Positions 51,242 to 60,204 of a DNA stretch of 64,000 nucleotides are shown here, in pieces. The notes below the pieces were generated by a model. The model was not told the DNA's origin and did no database searches. It saw only the letters and a list, made by a program, of their open reading frames with translations. Positions within the stretch are counted from its first letter, which is position 1. Each line of letters begins with the position of its first letter. The position numbers were made by a program, and so were the translations under genes. The stretch comes from Streptomyces sp. NBC_01497 (GTDB taxonomy: Bacteria; Actinomycetota; Actinomycetes; Streptomycetales; Streptomycetaceae): NCBI RefSeq assembly GCF_036250695.1, contig NZ_CP109427.1, forward strand, positions 7,254,001 to 7,318,000, written 5' to 3'.

Positions 51242-52003
51242 ATGGGCTCACGGCTGCGCGAAAAGACGGCACTGGTGACGGGCGGGACGGGGAGGATCGG
51301 CCGGGCGGTCGCCGCCGCACTGGCCGCGGAGGGCGCCAGGGTCGTCGTCTCCGGGCGGGACCGGGCACGCGGCGAGGCCGTGGCGGCGGCGATCAGAGAC
51401 GCCGGCGGCAGCGCCGACTTCGTGGCCGCCGACCTCGACGGCCGGGCCGACGCGAGCCGCGCGCTGGCCCGCGAGGCCACCCGTGTCCTCGGCGGGCGCG
51501 TGGACATCCTGGTGAACAACGCGGGCGTCTTCCCGGGACCCTCCACGCCGGAGACGGACGAGGCGACCTTCGACGCGGTGTACGGGGTCAACGTGAAGGC
51601 GCCGTTCTTCCTGACGGCAGCGCTGGCGCCCGCGATGGCCGAGGCCGGGGGCGGCGCGATCGTCAACATCGGTTCGTGGGTCGTGCGCCTCGGGCTGCCC
51701 GCCGGTGTCGCCTACGCGGCGAGCAAGGGCGCGCTGGAGACGCTCACGCGCTCCTGGGCCGCCGAGTTCGGCCCGCGGGGCGTACGGGTGAACACGGTGT
51801 CCCCCGGAGTGATCCGCGAACAGGACGGCGCGGCGGACGGGTCAGGAGTGCTGATGAACGGCACCCCGGCGGGCCGTTCGGGCGCTCCGGACGCCATCGC
51901 GCACGCCGTGGTCTATCTCGCCTCCGAGGAGGCGGTGTTCGTGCACGGCGCGATCCTCGACGTCGACGGCGGCCGGGTCTCCGCGGCCGTGATCGCCGCG
52001 TAG
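51242..52003 (+). CDS. Short-chain dehydrogenase/reductase
   Basis: A 253-residue classical SDR. The NAD(P) loop is ALVTGGTGRIGRAVA (TGxxxGxG), with DILVNNAGVF (NNAG), catalytic Ser in IVNIGSWVVRLG and Tyr/Lys in VAYAASKGALE. The C-terminal FVHGAILDVDGG is typical of the 3-oxoacyl-ACP reductase-like group. GAGGAGGG is a strong ribosome binding site. Under control of the divergent TetR. Substrate unknown. Confidence 0.93.
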   Translation: MGSRLREKTALVTGGTGRIGRAVAAALAAEGARVVVSGRDRARGEAVAAAIRDAGGSADFVAADLDGRADASRALAREATRVLGGRVDILVNNAGVFPGPSTPETDEATFDAVYGVNVKAPFFLTAALAPAMAEAGGGAIVNIGSWVVRLGLPAGVAYAASKGALETLTRSWAAEFGPRGVRVNTVSPGVIREQDGAADGSGVLMNGTPAGRSGAPDAIAHAVVYLASEEAVFVHGAILDVDGGRVSAAVIAA

Positions 52004-52301
52004 CCGCCGCGCGGGCGGCCGGCCCGCCGGGCGCCGGGTGCGCGCGGAGCCGGTCGCCCGCGCCGGGAGCGGGAGGTGAGGGCGGGCGTCATCGGCGCCC
52101 TACCCACCGGTATGGTGAGGCGGCGGGCGAGCGCGGACGCCCGCCGCTCCGGTGTGTCCTGGCCACGCACCGCGTTCCCGATCAGGAACCAACTTTTTTC
52201 AACAGGTGTCCGGTATGCCTCGAACGGGCGTGATGGGGCGGTCAGTTGGCTTCCGTCCGGCGGAAAACGGGCACACTTCGATATCGCAATCGTCTGAAGT
52301 C

Positions 52302-52330
52302 TTGACACCGGACCGGTGTATTGGTGACAT
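52302..52330 (+). promoter_or_regulatory. Promoter and operator of the sugar ABC operon
   Basis: TTGACA at 52302 and TGACAT at 52325 are spaced 17 bases apart as -35/-10. Between them and overlapping the -35 lies ACACCGG-A-CCGGTGT (52305-52319), a perfect 7-bp inverted repeat around one base. A repressor here would block RNA polymerase directly. The upstream 52004-52300 contains no gene; it has an AACTTTTTTC run near 52190. Confidence 0.7.
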
Positions 52331-52381
52331 CTGTCGGGTCACGTTCGTTTGTGTTTTATTCGGAGCCCCGCGGGAGGGGTC

Positions 52382-53734
52382 ATGAAGCTTTTCTCGACTG
52401 ACGGTCGACGATCGGGACCCGGCATACCCATACCCGACATGCCGTCCATGTCCCGGCGGTCCGTGCTTCGTGGCGCCGCTCTGGGCGCCGGAGTGGTCGC
52501 CGCAGGACCGCTTCTCACCGCTTGCGGTGGCAGCAGCGGAAGTTCGGGCGGATCGGGTGGCAAGACGGTCACGTTCGGTTCCAACGCCGCGGTGCCGCAG
52601 CCGAAGGGGGCGTATGTCAACGTCTTCGCCGCCGCCAAGAAGGCCACCGGCCTGACGGTCAAGCCAAACTGGGTCGACCACAACACCTTCCAGCAGAACA
52701 TCTCCAGCTATCTGCAGGGAAACCCGGACGATGTGTTCAACTGGTTCGCCGGTGAGCGCATGCAGTTCTTCGCGGGCCAGGGCCTCGCCAGCAACGTCGA
52801 CGACGTCTGGAAGAACATCGGTGCCAACTACACCGACGCGATGAAGGCCCAGAGCAAGGCGCCGGACGGGCACTACTACCTCGTGCCCTTCGACTACTAC
52901 CCGTGGGCCGTCTTCTACAGCAAGAGCCTGTTCAAGGCCAAGGGGTACACCGTCCCCACCACCTGGGACGAGTACATCGCGCTGGCGAAGAAGATGAAGG
53001 GCGACGGCATCACCCCCATCGCCTTCACCAACAAGGACGGCTGGCCGTCCATGGGTACGTTCGACTACCTGAACATGCGCATCAACGGGTTCGACTTCCA
53101 CATCGACCTGATGCGCAAGGGCGACAAGTGGAACACCCCCCAGGTCAAGGCCACTTTCGACCACTGGAAGCAGCTGATCCCGTACTACTCCCCGGGGTTC
53201 GCCGGCCAGACCTGGCAGGAGGGCGCCCAGTCCCTCGTCAACCAGAAGGCCGGCATGATGGTGCTCGGCCTCGACCAGATCGGCACGATCTTCACCGGTG
53301 ACAAGGCCGCGGACCTCGGTCTGTTCGCCTTCCCGGAGATCGACCCGCAGTACGGCCAGACCGCCGTCGAGGCGCCCATCGACGGCTTCATGGTGTCCAA
53401 GTCGCCCAAGAACAAGGACGGCGCGAGCAAGCTCCTGAGCTACCTCGGCACCGCCAAGGCGCAGCAGCTGTGGCTCGGCACCAACCCGGCGGACGTCGCG
53501 ACCGCCAACGGAGTCGACACCTCGAAGTACACACAGCCGCAGAACGACGCGGTCAAGCTGATCACCGGGGCCAAGAGCCTGTCGCAGTTCATGGACCGCG
53601 ACACGCGGCCCGACTTCGCGGACCCGGTCATGATCCCGGCGATCCAGAAGTTCCTGAACAGCCCGGGTGACATCGCCTCGATCCTGTCGAACGTGGACAA
53701 GCAGGCCAAGACCATCTGGGCGAGCGGCAACTGA
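52382..53734 (+). CDS. ABC transporter sugar-binding lipoprotein
   Basis: A 450-residue extracellular solute-binding protein (family 1, carbohydrate type). After about 20 residues comes SRRSVLRGAALGAGVVAAGP and a lipobox LTAC, with twin arginines just before, so export by Tat and lipid anchoring are likely. The mature part has a Ser/Gly linker and a periplasmic-binding fold with GNPDDVFNWFAGERM. GGGAGGGG lies 2 bases before the ATG. First gene of a three-gene operon with two permeases. The sugar is unknown. Confidence 0.93.
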   Translation: MKLFSTDGRRSGPGIPIPDMPSMSRRSVLRGAALGAGVVAAGPLLTACGGSSGSSGGSGGKTVTFGSNAAVPQPKGAYVNVFAAAKKATGLTVKPNWVDHNTFQQNISSYLQGNPDDVFNWFAGERMQFFAGQGLASNVDDVWKNIGANYTDAMKAQSKAPDGHYYLVPFDYYPWAVFYSKSLFKAKGYTVPTTWDEYIALAKKMKGDGITPIAFTNKDGWPSMGTFDYLNMRINGFDFHIDLMRKGDKWNTPQVKATFDHWKQLIPYYSPGFAGQTWQEGAQSLVNQKAGMMVLGLDQIGTIFTGDKAADLGLFAFPEIDPQYGQTAVEAPIDGFMVSKSPKNKDGASKLLSYLGTAKAQQLWLGTNPADVATANGVDTSKYTQPQNDAVKLITGAKSLSQFMDRDTRPDFADPVMIPAIQKFLNSPGDIASILSNVDKQAKTIWASGN

Positions 53735-53836
53735 CCTGCCTGCTCACCCCTTTGGGCCGGATGCGGCGCTCACGAAACCGTGGGCGCCGCACCCGGCCCG
53801 TACGGCAGTGCCCGGTGTGAAAACGACGAGGAACAC

Positions 53837-54787
53837 ATGACTGTTGTGGACGGCGCGGCGGCGCCGCGGACCACGCCCCCCAAGACCAAGCGGCGCCATC
53901 TCAAACAGCTCACCGCGCGGGACCGGGTGAGCCTCAGCCTGATGGCCGGCATCCCGACCCTGCTCACCGTGGCGTTCGTGTGGGTGCCCGCCCTGGCATC
54001 GATCGTCCTGTCGTTCTCCAGCTGGACCGGGTTCGGCGACTTCTCCACGATCCAGTGGGTCGGCACCGAGAACTACAAGAACATCTTCACGATCTACCCG
54101 CCCTTCGACCCGGCCATCGAGCACAACCTCATCTGGCTCGCGGTCTTCTTCGTGCTGCCCGCGCCGTTCGGCCTCTTCCTCGCGGTCCAGCTGGACAAGC
54201 AGATCCGGTTCTCCCGGATCTACCAGTCCGTCCTGTTCCTGCCCGTGGTGCTGTCCCTCGCGCTGATCGGCTTCATGACCGAGCTGATCTTCTCGCCCAC
54301 CCAGGGGCTGATCAACAACCTGACGGGGCACGCGGACCACCACGTCATCGACTGGATGGGCAATCCCCACCTGAACATCTGGGCCGTCATGATCATGGCC
54401 TGCTGGCGCCAGGCCGGCTATGTGATGGTGCTCTTCCTCGCGGGCCTCAAGAGCGTCGACCCCTCGCAGAAGGAAGCGGCGGCACTCGACGGCGCGAACG
54501 GCTCCCAGACCTTCCGGCACGTGGTCTGGCCGGCGCTGCGCCCCATCAATGTCGTGGTGCTGGTCATCACGGTCATCGAGTCGCTGCGCGCCTTCGACAT
54601 CGTCTACGTCATCAACAAGGGCACGAACGGCCTTGAACTGCTGTCCGTGCTGGTGACCGACAACATCGTCGGAGAGGCCAGCCGTATCGGCTTCGGCTCG
54701 GCACTGGCGACGATCCTCCTGGTGATCTCGCTGGCCTTCATCGTGCCGTACCTGATCAGCATGTTCCGGAAGGACGAGCGAGAATGA
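53837..54787 (+). CDS. ABC sugar permease, MalF-type
   Basis: A 316-residue inner-membrane permease with six helices. The coupling (EAA) loop is EAAALDGANGSQTFRHVVWP near residue 215, which docks the ATPase. GAGGAA lies before the ATG. It overlaps the next gene by ATGA. Works with the binding protein upstream and the MalG-type permease. There is no ATPase gene; the shared Streptomyces ATPase MsiK may serve it. Confidence 0.93.
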   Translation: MTVVDGAAAPRTTPPKTKRRHLKQLTARDRVSLSLMAGIPTLLTVAFVWVPALASIVLSFSSWTGFGDFSTIQWVGTENYKNIFTIYPPFDPAIEHNLIWLAVFFVLPAPFGLFLAVQLDKQIRFSRIYQSVLFLPVVLSLALIGFMTELIFSPTQGLINNLTGHADHHVIDWMGNPHLNIWAVMIMACWRQAGYVMVLFLAGLKSVDPSQKEAAALDGANGSQTFRHVVWPALRPINVVVLVITVIESLRAFDIVYVINKGTNGLELLSVLVTDNIVGEASRIGFGSALATILLVISLAFIVPYLISMFRKDERE

Positions 54788-55704
54788 CGACGCTGACGAC
54801 CGAGCGCACCGGGCCCCGCACCGCCGCGCCCGCCCCCCGGGGCGAGCGCCCCCCGCGAGCCGGCCGTGTCGCCCTGCACGTCTTCCTGATCGGCACGTGC
54901 GTCGTCTGGCTGCTGCCGCTGCTGTACGCCTTCTACACGGCGCTGCGGCCGTACGCCGACACCCAGCGCCTCGGATACGTGTCCGTCGGCGGCCACTACG
55001 GGTTCGGCAACTTCACCGCCGCCTGGGACCAGGCGCAGCTCCTGCACTACTTCTGGAACTCGGTCATCATCACGGTGCCCGCGCTGGTGATCACACTCTG
55101 GCTGTCGAGCATGGTCGCCTTCGTCGTGGCGCGGTTCAACTTCAAGGTGAACATCGCGCTGCTGATGCTGTTCACCGCCGGCAACCTGCTGCCGCAACAG
55201 GCTCTGATCACGCCGCTGTTCAAGATGTACCAGCTGATACCGCTGCCCGAGTGGCTGGCGGCGTCCGGCAAACTGGACGACTCCTTCCTCGGCCTCATCC
55301 TGATCCACGTCGCGTTCCAGACCGGTTTCTGCGCCTTCGTGCTCTCCAACTACATGCGCACGATCCCCAAGGAACTGGGCGAGGCCGCGCTCGTGGACGG
55401 TGCCTCCGCCTGGCGGCAGTACTGGCAGCTCGTCCTGCCGCTGTGCCGTCCGGTGCTCGCGGCGCTGGCGACGCTCGAATTCACCTGGATCTACAACGAC
55501 TTCTTCTGGGCGACGGTACTGATGCAGACCGGCAGCAACCGGCCCATCACCGCGGCGCTGAACAACCTCCAGGGGCAGTTCTTCGTCAACAACAACCTCA
55601 TCTCGGCGGCCGCCCTGATCGTGGCGGTCCCCACCCTCGTGGTGTTCTTCGCCCTGCAGAAGCAGTTCGTCTCCGGACTGACCCTCGGCGCGAACAAGGG
55701 CTAG
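54784..55704 (+). CDS. ABC sugar permease, MalG-type
   Basis: A 306-residue permease with a long basic N-terminus, six helices and the EAA loop GEAALVDGASAWRQYWQLVL near residue 200. It overlaps the MalF-type gene by 4 bases. A strong terminator follows 21 bases after the stop, closing the operon without an ATPase or glycosidase gene. Confidence 0.93.
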   Translation: MTTLTTERTGPRTAAPAPRGERPPRAGRVALHVFLIGTCVVWLLPLLYAFYTALRPYADTQRLGYVSVGGHYGFGNFTAAWDQAQLLHYFWNSVIITVPALVITLWLSSMVAFVVARFNFKVNIALLMLFTAGNLLPQQALITPLFKMYQLIPLPEWLAASGKLDDSFLGLILIHVAFQTGFCAFVLSNYMRTIPKELGEAALVDGASAWRQYWQLVLPLCRPVLAALATLEFTWIYNDFFWATVLMQTGSNRPITAALNNLQGQFFVNNNLISAAALIVAVPTLVVFFALQKQFVSGLTLGANKG

Positions 55705-55725
55705 CAGGTCACTGACTTGATCGAT

Positions 55726-55767
55726 GCATCGGGAGTGCCGCGCGGTGTCGCGTGGCACTCCCGATGC
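55726..55767 (+). terminator. Terminator of the sugar ABC operon
   Basis: GCATCGGGAGTGCC and GGCACTCCCGATGC, a perfect 14-bp stem with a 14-base loop directly after the last permease gene. Confidence 0.85.
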
Positions 55768-55860
55768 GCGTAGCAGGGGCAGGACCCCGGCGGCCCCGGC
55801 GGAGCCGGGTGGGGAAAAGTGGGGAAACCGGTGCCGCGTCAGGCAGGCTTCGCCCCGTGG

Positions 55861-56706
55861 TCACGCCTCCTCCGGTCGCCGCGTGTACCGGTGCCGCGTG
55901 CCGAGGACGGGCGCCTGCGCGAAGTCGCCCACCGGGGGGACATCGGCTGACGCGGCAGAGGCCGTATCCCGGCGGAACAGCGCGGTCCACAGGAACGGCA
56001 CACCGAAGAGCGCCGACTCGGGCGGCTCCGCGCGCATGCGGCGCAGCTGGACCTGCGCCAGGTCGGAGAAGATCCAGCGCAGTGACGCGGGCGTGTAGGC
56101 GAGACCGCCGCCCAACGTGCGTTCGCGGTAGAGCTCCGCATCGGAGAGCTCGGAGCCCATCCCCCTCTCGCCTGCGGCGAAGCAGGTGAGGGCGAGATGG
56201 CCGCCGGGGGCCAGGACGCGGTCGAGGAGAGCGAGGTAACCGGCGCGGCGGTGCGGCGGCAGGTGGTGGAAACAGCCTGAGTCGACGACCAGGTCGTAGG
56301 GGCCGCTCAACTCGTCCGCGGGGAGGGCGAAAGCGTCACCGCACAGGAAGCGGACCTCGACGCCGGCCGCGCGAGCCCGTTCCCCGGCCCAGGCGACGGC
56401 CACCGGGGAGAGGTCGACGGCGTCGACGTCAAAACCGTTCGCGGCGAGGTACAGGGCATTGCGGCCCGCCCCGCATCCCAGGTCCAGGGCCGTGCCGGTG
56501 GCGACCAGACCCTGGTCGAGACAGGCAGCCAGGTTCTCGTCGGGCTTCTCCACGAAGAACGGGACCGGCTGTGACCGGTCCGCGTAGAAGCGGTCCCAGA
56601 AACCCTCCCGGTCGCCGGTCGTCGAGCGGCCGGTCGCCGCATCAGATGTGAACAGCCCGTCCAGGAGCGCGAGAACATCCTCGACAGTGCGTACGTTCCG
56701 GTCCAT
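55861..56706 (-). CDS. Class I SAM-dependent methyltransferase
   Basis: A 281-residue methyltransferase. Motif I is ALDLGCGAGRNALYLAANG near residue 95, and the following acidic motif is VDAVDLSPVAVAWA. VDSGCFHHLPPHRR lies near residue 165. This resembles thiopurine/tellurite (TehB)-type or small-molecule methyltransferases. GGGGGG lies a few bases before the ATG. No partner gene in the same unit. Substrate unknown. Confidence 0.9.
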   Translation of the reverse strand: MDRNVRTVEDVLALLDGLFTSDAATGRSTTGDREGFWDRFYADRSQPVPFFVEKPDENLAACLDQGLVATGTALDLGCGAGRNALYLAANGFDVDAVDLSPVAVAWAGERARAAGVEVRFLCGDAFALPADELSGPYDLVVDSGCFHHLPPHRRAGYLALLDRVLAPGGHLALTCFAAGERGMGSELSDAELYRERTLGGGLAYTPASLRWIFSDLAQVQLRRMRAEPPESALFGVPFLWTALFRRDTASAASADVPPVGDFAQAPVLGTRHRYTRRPEEA

Positions 56707-56983
56707 ACGGCCCCCCTCTCGACCGGGATCGAGCATACGAGCGAGGCGGGTGAAGGGCCAGGTCGGACAGTGTTTCGAGACGTCGGGAGCGGGCTGCCGC
56801 GGGCCCAGGACGAGAACAGTGGGCAACCCCGCCCCGGACCCTGCGCCGGCGTCCGGTCAAGCACCCCTCCAGGGCCCGGACGGGGCCGTCCTCAGCCCCG
56901 CGCGGCAGACGATCTCAGGCAATCTCCCACGGCGCTACGGGTCGAACGTCGTCCGACGCGTCAGCAGGTCACGCGCCCGCCGG

Positions 56984-57277
56984 TCAAGCTCGTGGGGATC
57001 GACCGCCCGCGGGTGCCCACGAAGCGGGCCCGGCCCCCGTCCGAGCCGGCGCGTCCCGGGTCCCCCGCGAACGGTCCTCCAGGGCGTGCCGGTGGTTCAG
57101 GAGTTCCGCCGCGCACTCCTCGGCGCGATGGTCCTCGCCGCACTCGCGTGCCTGCGCGCACTGGCGTACCAGGGCGGCACACACGGCACAGCCCTTCCCC
57201 GCCTCCCCGGCCCCCTCGGCCGCGCCGTCGGGCGCGTCGGGCCCTTCGGCGCCAGGCGGCTTCGACCGGGTTCTCAC
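56984..57277 (-). CDS. Small Cys-containing protein coupled to uppP
   Basis: A 97-residue protein. Its core, CAVCAALVRQCAQARECGED followed by HRAEECAAELLNHRH, resembles short uncharacterised Streptomyces proteins with a CxVC pair and an N-H-R-H end; it could bind a metal. Both ends are low-complexity. The GTG overlaps the uppP stop codon (GTGA), so it is translated with uppP. The remaining stretch to the methyltransferase gene (56707-56983) shows no gene. Function unknown; its coupling to uppP hints at a role in the same response. Confidence 0.55.
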   Translation of the reverse strand: MRTRSKPPGAEGPDAPDGAAEGAGEAGKGCAVCAALVRQCAQARECGEDHRAEECAAELLNHRHALEDRSRGTRDAPARTGAGPASWAPAGGRSPRA

Positions 57278-58110
57278 GCGCTCAGCACCCCCGTACCGAG
57301 CAGTCCGAGCAGCAGCACTCCCACGACGATCCGGTAGATCACGAAGGCGTTGAACGAGTGGCGGGCGACGAACCGCAGGAGCCAGGCGATGGACCCGTAC
57401 GCCACGACGAACGAGACCGCGGTGCCGACGGCCAGCGGGGCCGCGCCCACCCCCGTGCCGAGCGCGTCCTTGAGCTCGTAGATCCCGGCGCCGGTCAGGG
57501 CCGGGATGCCGAGGAAGAACGAGAGCCGGGTGGCCGCCATCCGGTCGAGGTCGAGGACGAGGGCGGTGGACATGGTGGCGCCGGAGCGGGAGAAGCCTGG
57601 GAAGAGGAGCGCCAGGATCTGTGAACAGCCCACCAGCATCGCGTCCTTGAAGGACGTGTCGTCCTCGCCGCGCTTGTGGCGGCCCATCTGGTCGGCCGCC
57701 CACATCACGCCGCTGCCGGCGATGAGGGAGCCCGCGACCACCCACAGGGAGGCGAGCGGCCCGTCGATCAGGGGTTTGGCCGCCAGGCCCACGACCACGA
57801 TCGGGACCGTCGCCGCGATCACCCACCACGCGAACTTGTAGTCGTGGTGGTAGCGCTCCTCCTTGTGCAGCAGGCCCCGGCCCCAGGCGCCGATGATGCG
57901 CACGAGGTCCTTGAAGAAGTACACGATGCAGGCGGCGATCGCGCCGACCTGGATGACCGCGGAGAAGCCCACCACCGAAGCGTTCTCGACGGGGATGTTC
58001 ATCAGGCCCTCGGTGATCTTCAGGTGTCCGGTGGAGGAGACCGGGAGGAACTCGGTCACCCCTTCCACGACACCGAGCACGGCGGCCTGGCCAACGCTGA
58101 TAGCACTCAC
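57274..58110 (-). CDS. uppP: Undecaprenyl-diphosphatase UppP (BacA family)
   Basis: A 278-residue membrane enzyme that dephosphorylates undecaprenyl diphosphate to recycle the cell-wall lipid carrier. The two active-site motifs are intact: EGVTEFLPVSSTGHL near residue 18 and LLFPGFSRSGATM near residue 170. About eight helices. The GTG at 58110 follows AGGAC with a 6-base spacer and removes about 20 codons of non-conserved sequence that would precede it. Two CTAC-N6-GTAG operators lie 70-106 bp upstream, shared with the divergent blaI-2. Bacitracin targets the substrate, so bacitracin-like stress is a possible trigger. Confidence 0.95.
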   Translation of the reverse strand: MSAISVGQAAVLGVVEGVTEFLPVSSTGHLKITEGLMNIPVENASVVGFSAVIQVGAIAACIVYFFKDLVRIIGAWGRGLLHKEERYHHDYKFAWWVIAATVPIVVVGLAAKPLIDGPLASLWVVAGSLIAGSGVMWAADQMGRHKRGEDDTSFKDAMLVGCSQILALLFPGFSRSGATMSTALVLDLDRMAATRLSFFLGIPALTGAGIYELKDALGTGVGAAPLAVGTAVSFVVAYGSIAWLLRFVARHSFNAFVIYRIVVGVLLLGLLGTGVLSA

Positions 58111-58178
58111 GGAGCTGTCCTGGTGGAGAGGGGGACGGAGGTGGGAGGGGCGTGTGACAGACTCGGAAAACACGGCAG

Positions 58179-58216
58179 CTTCTACACCGCCGTAGAAGTT
58201 CTACACGACTGTAGAA
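58179..58216. promoter_or_regulatory. Two BlaI-type operators (N6 class) between uppP and blaI-2
   Basis: CTTCTAC-accgcc-GTAGAAG (58179-58198) and TTCTAC-acgact-GTAGAA (58199-58216) follow one another with a 19-bp centre-to-centre distance. They share the CTAC-N6-GTAG pattern of sites near 2970, 6095 and 8147. Between divergent genes, they fit autoregulation of blaI-2 and control of uppP. Confidence 0.8.
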
Positions 58217-58240
58217 GACAGGCGAGGAAACGACAAACCG

Positions 58241-58624
58241 ATGGATGCGGGCGTACACGGACGGGGCCGGAAGCGGGCCAACGGCGAGCGGGAAGCCGAA
58301 GTTCTCGGCCTCCTCCTGCGCGCGGGGGAGGCGCTGACGGCGGGCGACGTCGCGGAGCGCCTCGGCGGTGCCCTCGCGTACAGCACGGTGGTGACCATCC
58401 TCACCCGGCTGTACGCCAAACAGCTGCTGACGAGGATGCCGCGCGGACGCGCCTACGCGTACGCCCCGGTCACCGACGACCCCGGGTTCGCGGCCCGCAG
58501 GATGAGCACCGTCCTCGACGGACGCCCTGACCGGGCGGCCGTGCTGGCCCGTTTCGCCGACGGCCTCACCACCGACGACGCGGAGCTGCTCCGCCACCTC
58601 CTCGACCAGGACACCGGCCGCTGA
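58241..58624 (+). CDS. BlaI/MecI-family repressor (copy 2)
   Basis: A 127-residue winged-helix repressor. DNA-binding segment: EREAEVLGLLLRAGEALTAG, then YSTVVTILTRLYAKQLLTRM. It has no M56 peptidase gene next to it, unlike blaI-1. Divergent from uppP across two tandem operators. The ATG has GAGG only at a long distance, so the message may be leaderless or weakly translated. It is the best candidate for the regulator of all N6-class sites in the window. Confidence 0.92.
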   Translation: MDAGVHGRGRKRANGEREAEVLGLLLRAGEALTAGDVAERLGGALAYSTVVTILTRLYAKQLLTRMPRGRAYAYAPVTDDPGFAARRMSTVLDGRPDRAAVLARFADGLTTDDAELLRHLLDQDTGR

Positions 58625-58638
58625 CCGGGGGCCCACAT

Positions 58639-58704
58639 CACGCACAGCTCCTACGCCACGCACAGCTCCCACGCCACGCACAACCCCCACGTCACGCACA
58701 GCCC
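58639..58704. repeat. 18-bp tandem repeats after blaI-2
   Basis: CACGCACA recurs at 58639, 58657, 58675 and 58693 within units of 18 bp that vary slightly (CACGCACAGCTCCTACGC type). Lies just behind the blaI-2 stop codon. Not coding as far as can be seen. Confidence 0.75.
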
Positions 58705-58710
58705 CACACC

Positions 58711-59225
58711 ACCGCCTTCAGGCCGGTGCCGTCCTCGTGCGTGCGGCGCGGGTCCGTGCCCTCCGCGCCCATGGCTCCCGCGTCCGCACCCGCGAACGGC
58801 CGCCCGCCCCTCCGATGGATGCCGTCGAACCCGATGAAGGCGGCGCCCACGGTTCCTGATCGGACATCAGTTCTTGGCCAGACATCAGATCACTGCCGGG
58901 GTCGACGAGTTCAAGGGTGTGTCCCTGCGGCGCCCGTCCGTCAGGACGCTCTTCACCACCGATGTGACGCAACTCGGCGACTCCGCGCCCGGTCCTCGAA
59001 GACCCGGGCGCCGCCGTTGTCCGGGACCGCCTTGGCGTCCAGCTTCCGACGGGGCGCGATGCCGCGGCCACGGGACCCGGTCACCGGCGACACCACTGAC
59101 GTCACCACGTCCCACCCCGCCTCCGCGCGCGCCGGGCCAGGGCGCCGTCAGGTACGGGACGCACCCCGCCGGGCCCCGCGACGTCCCGCGGGCGGCAGCA
59201 CCGGCGGTGGCCCCGACCCGTCGCG
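58711..59225. other. Stretch without a convincing gene
   Basis: Both strands have short open frames but none has a ribosome binding site, known motif or consistent third-position GC pattern. A minus-strand piece near 59035 (KLDAKAVPDNGGARVFEDRA) is protein-like but stops soon; it could be a relic. Confidence 0.35.
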
Positions 59226-59933
59226 CTACGCCCGCTGGGTGCCTGTACCCAGCAGCCAGTCGTACGCGGCCTCGGCCGTGAACTCGCCGTGCCCGCCCGG
59301 GAACAGCAGCTCCGCGGTGGCGAACGCCCCCTCCGGCTCCGCGCCCGGCGCGAGCGGCACGGACGGCACCGCCAGGCAGCGCATGCCCGCCGCGTGCGCC
59401 GCCGCGACCCCGGGCGCCGAGTCCTCGATCACGGCGCACGCGCCGGGCGGCACGCCGAGGCGCCGTGCCGCCTCCAGGAAGACGTCGGGTTCCGGCTTGC
59501 CCGCCGCGACCTCCTCCGCCGACGCGGTCACCGTGAAGAAGCCCTCAAGGCCGCCGTGCGCGAGGGCCGCGTCGATGGCCTCACCCGAGGAACCCGACGC
59601 CACGGCCATCGGGACACCCGCTGTGTGCAGCCTCTCGACGAACTTCCGCATCTGCGGGAACACCTCGGCCGACGAGCGCAGTAGCTCCAGATACCGCGTG
59701 TTCTCCTCGGCCAGCAGCGCGTCCACCGGGGCGGCGAGAGCGAACCGGGCCGCCAGCACCTCCAGCGTCTCGCGGGTCCCGACACCGATGAAGCCCGCGT
59801 GCTGCTCCCAGGTGAAGTCCGCCACGCCGTGGTGCGCGAGCAGCCGACGGGTCGCCTCGTAGTACAGGGGCTCGGTGTCGACCAGGGTGCCGTCGAGGTC
59901 GAAGAGGACGGCCGTGGTCCGCGAAGTGCTCAT
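59226..59933 (-). CDS. HAD-superfamily phosphatase (beta-phosphoglucomutase-like)
   Basis: A 235-residue HAD hydrolase with a C1 cap. Motif I is FDLDGTLVDTEPLYYEA with the nucleophile Asp, motif II VASGSSGEAI, motif III/IV GKPEPDVFLEAARRLG and VIEDSAPGVAAAHAAG. It dephosphorylates a sugar phosphate or similar metabolite. The ATG has only a short GGGGG near it. Divergent from the lactonase gene. Confidence 0.92.
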   Translation of the reverse strand: MSTSRTTAVLFDLDGTLVDTEPLYYEATRRLLAHHGVADFTWEQHAGFIGVGTRETLEVLAARFALAAPVDALLAEENTRYLELLRSSAEVFPQMRKFVERLHTAGVPMAVASGSSGEAIDAALAHGGLEGFFTVTASAEEVAAGKPEPDVFLEAARRLGVPPGACAVIEDSAPGVAAAHAAGMRCLAVPSVPLAPGAEPEGAFATAELLFPGGHGEFTAEAAYDWLLGTGTQRA

Positions 59934-60204
59934 GCCCCCAGCATGCCAAGGACCGTTCCGGCGGTGCGGGCCGGGCCGCACCCGACCTGCCGGTCGCGGC
60001 GGCTCGGCACGCGGCTGCCGCGTCGGGCCCGCCCTGCACGGCGACAGCCCGGCACCACGGTGTACCAGCGCAAACGTCCCTGCTACCGTCGCCGGGACCG
60101 CGCCGCCCGGCGCCACGCGCGCACGGTGGCCCGGCGGCAGCCGTCACAGCGGGCAGGGGCGGCCGGGCACGGCCGGCAGCAACGAGGAACAAGGGGAGTT
60201 GAGC

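Noticed and set aside
58711..59225. A possible DUF397- or other small gene on the minus strand
   Set aside because: Fragments look faintly protein-like but there is no continuous frame with a start and no clear family pattern.
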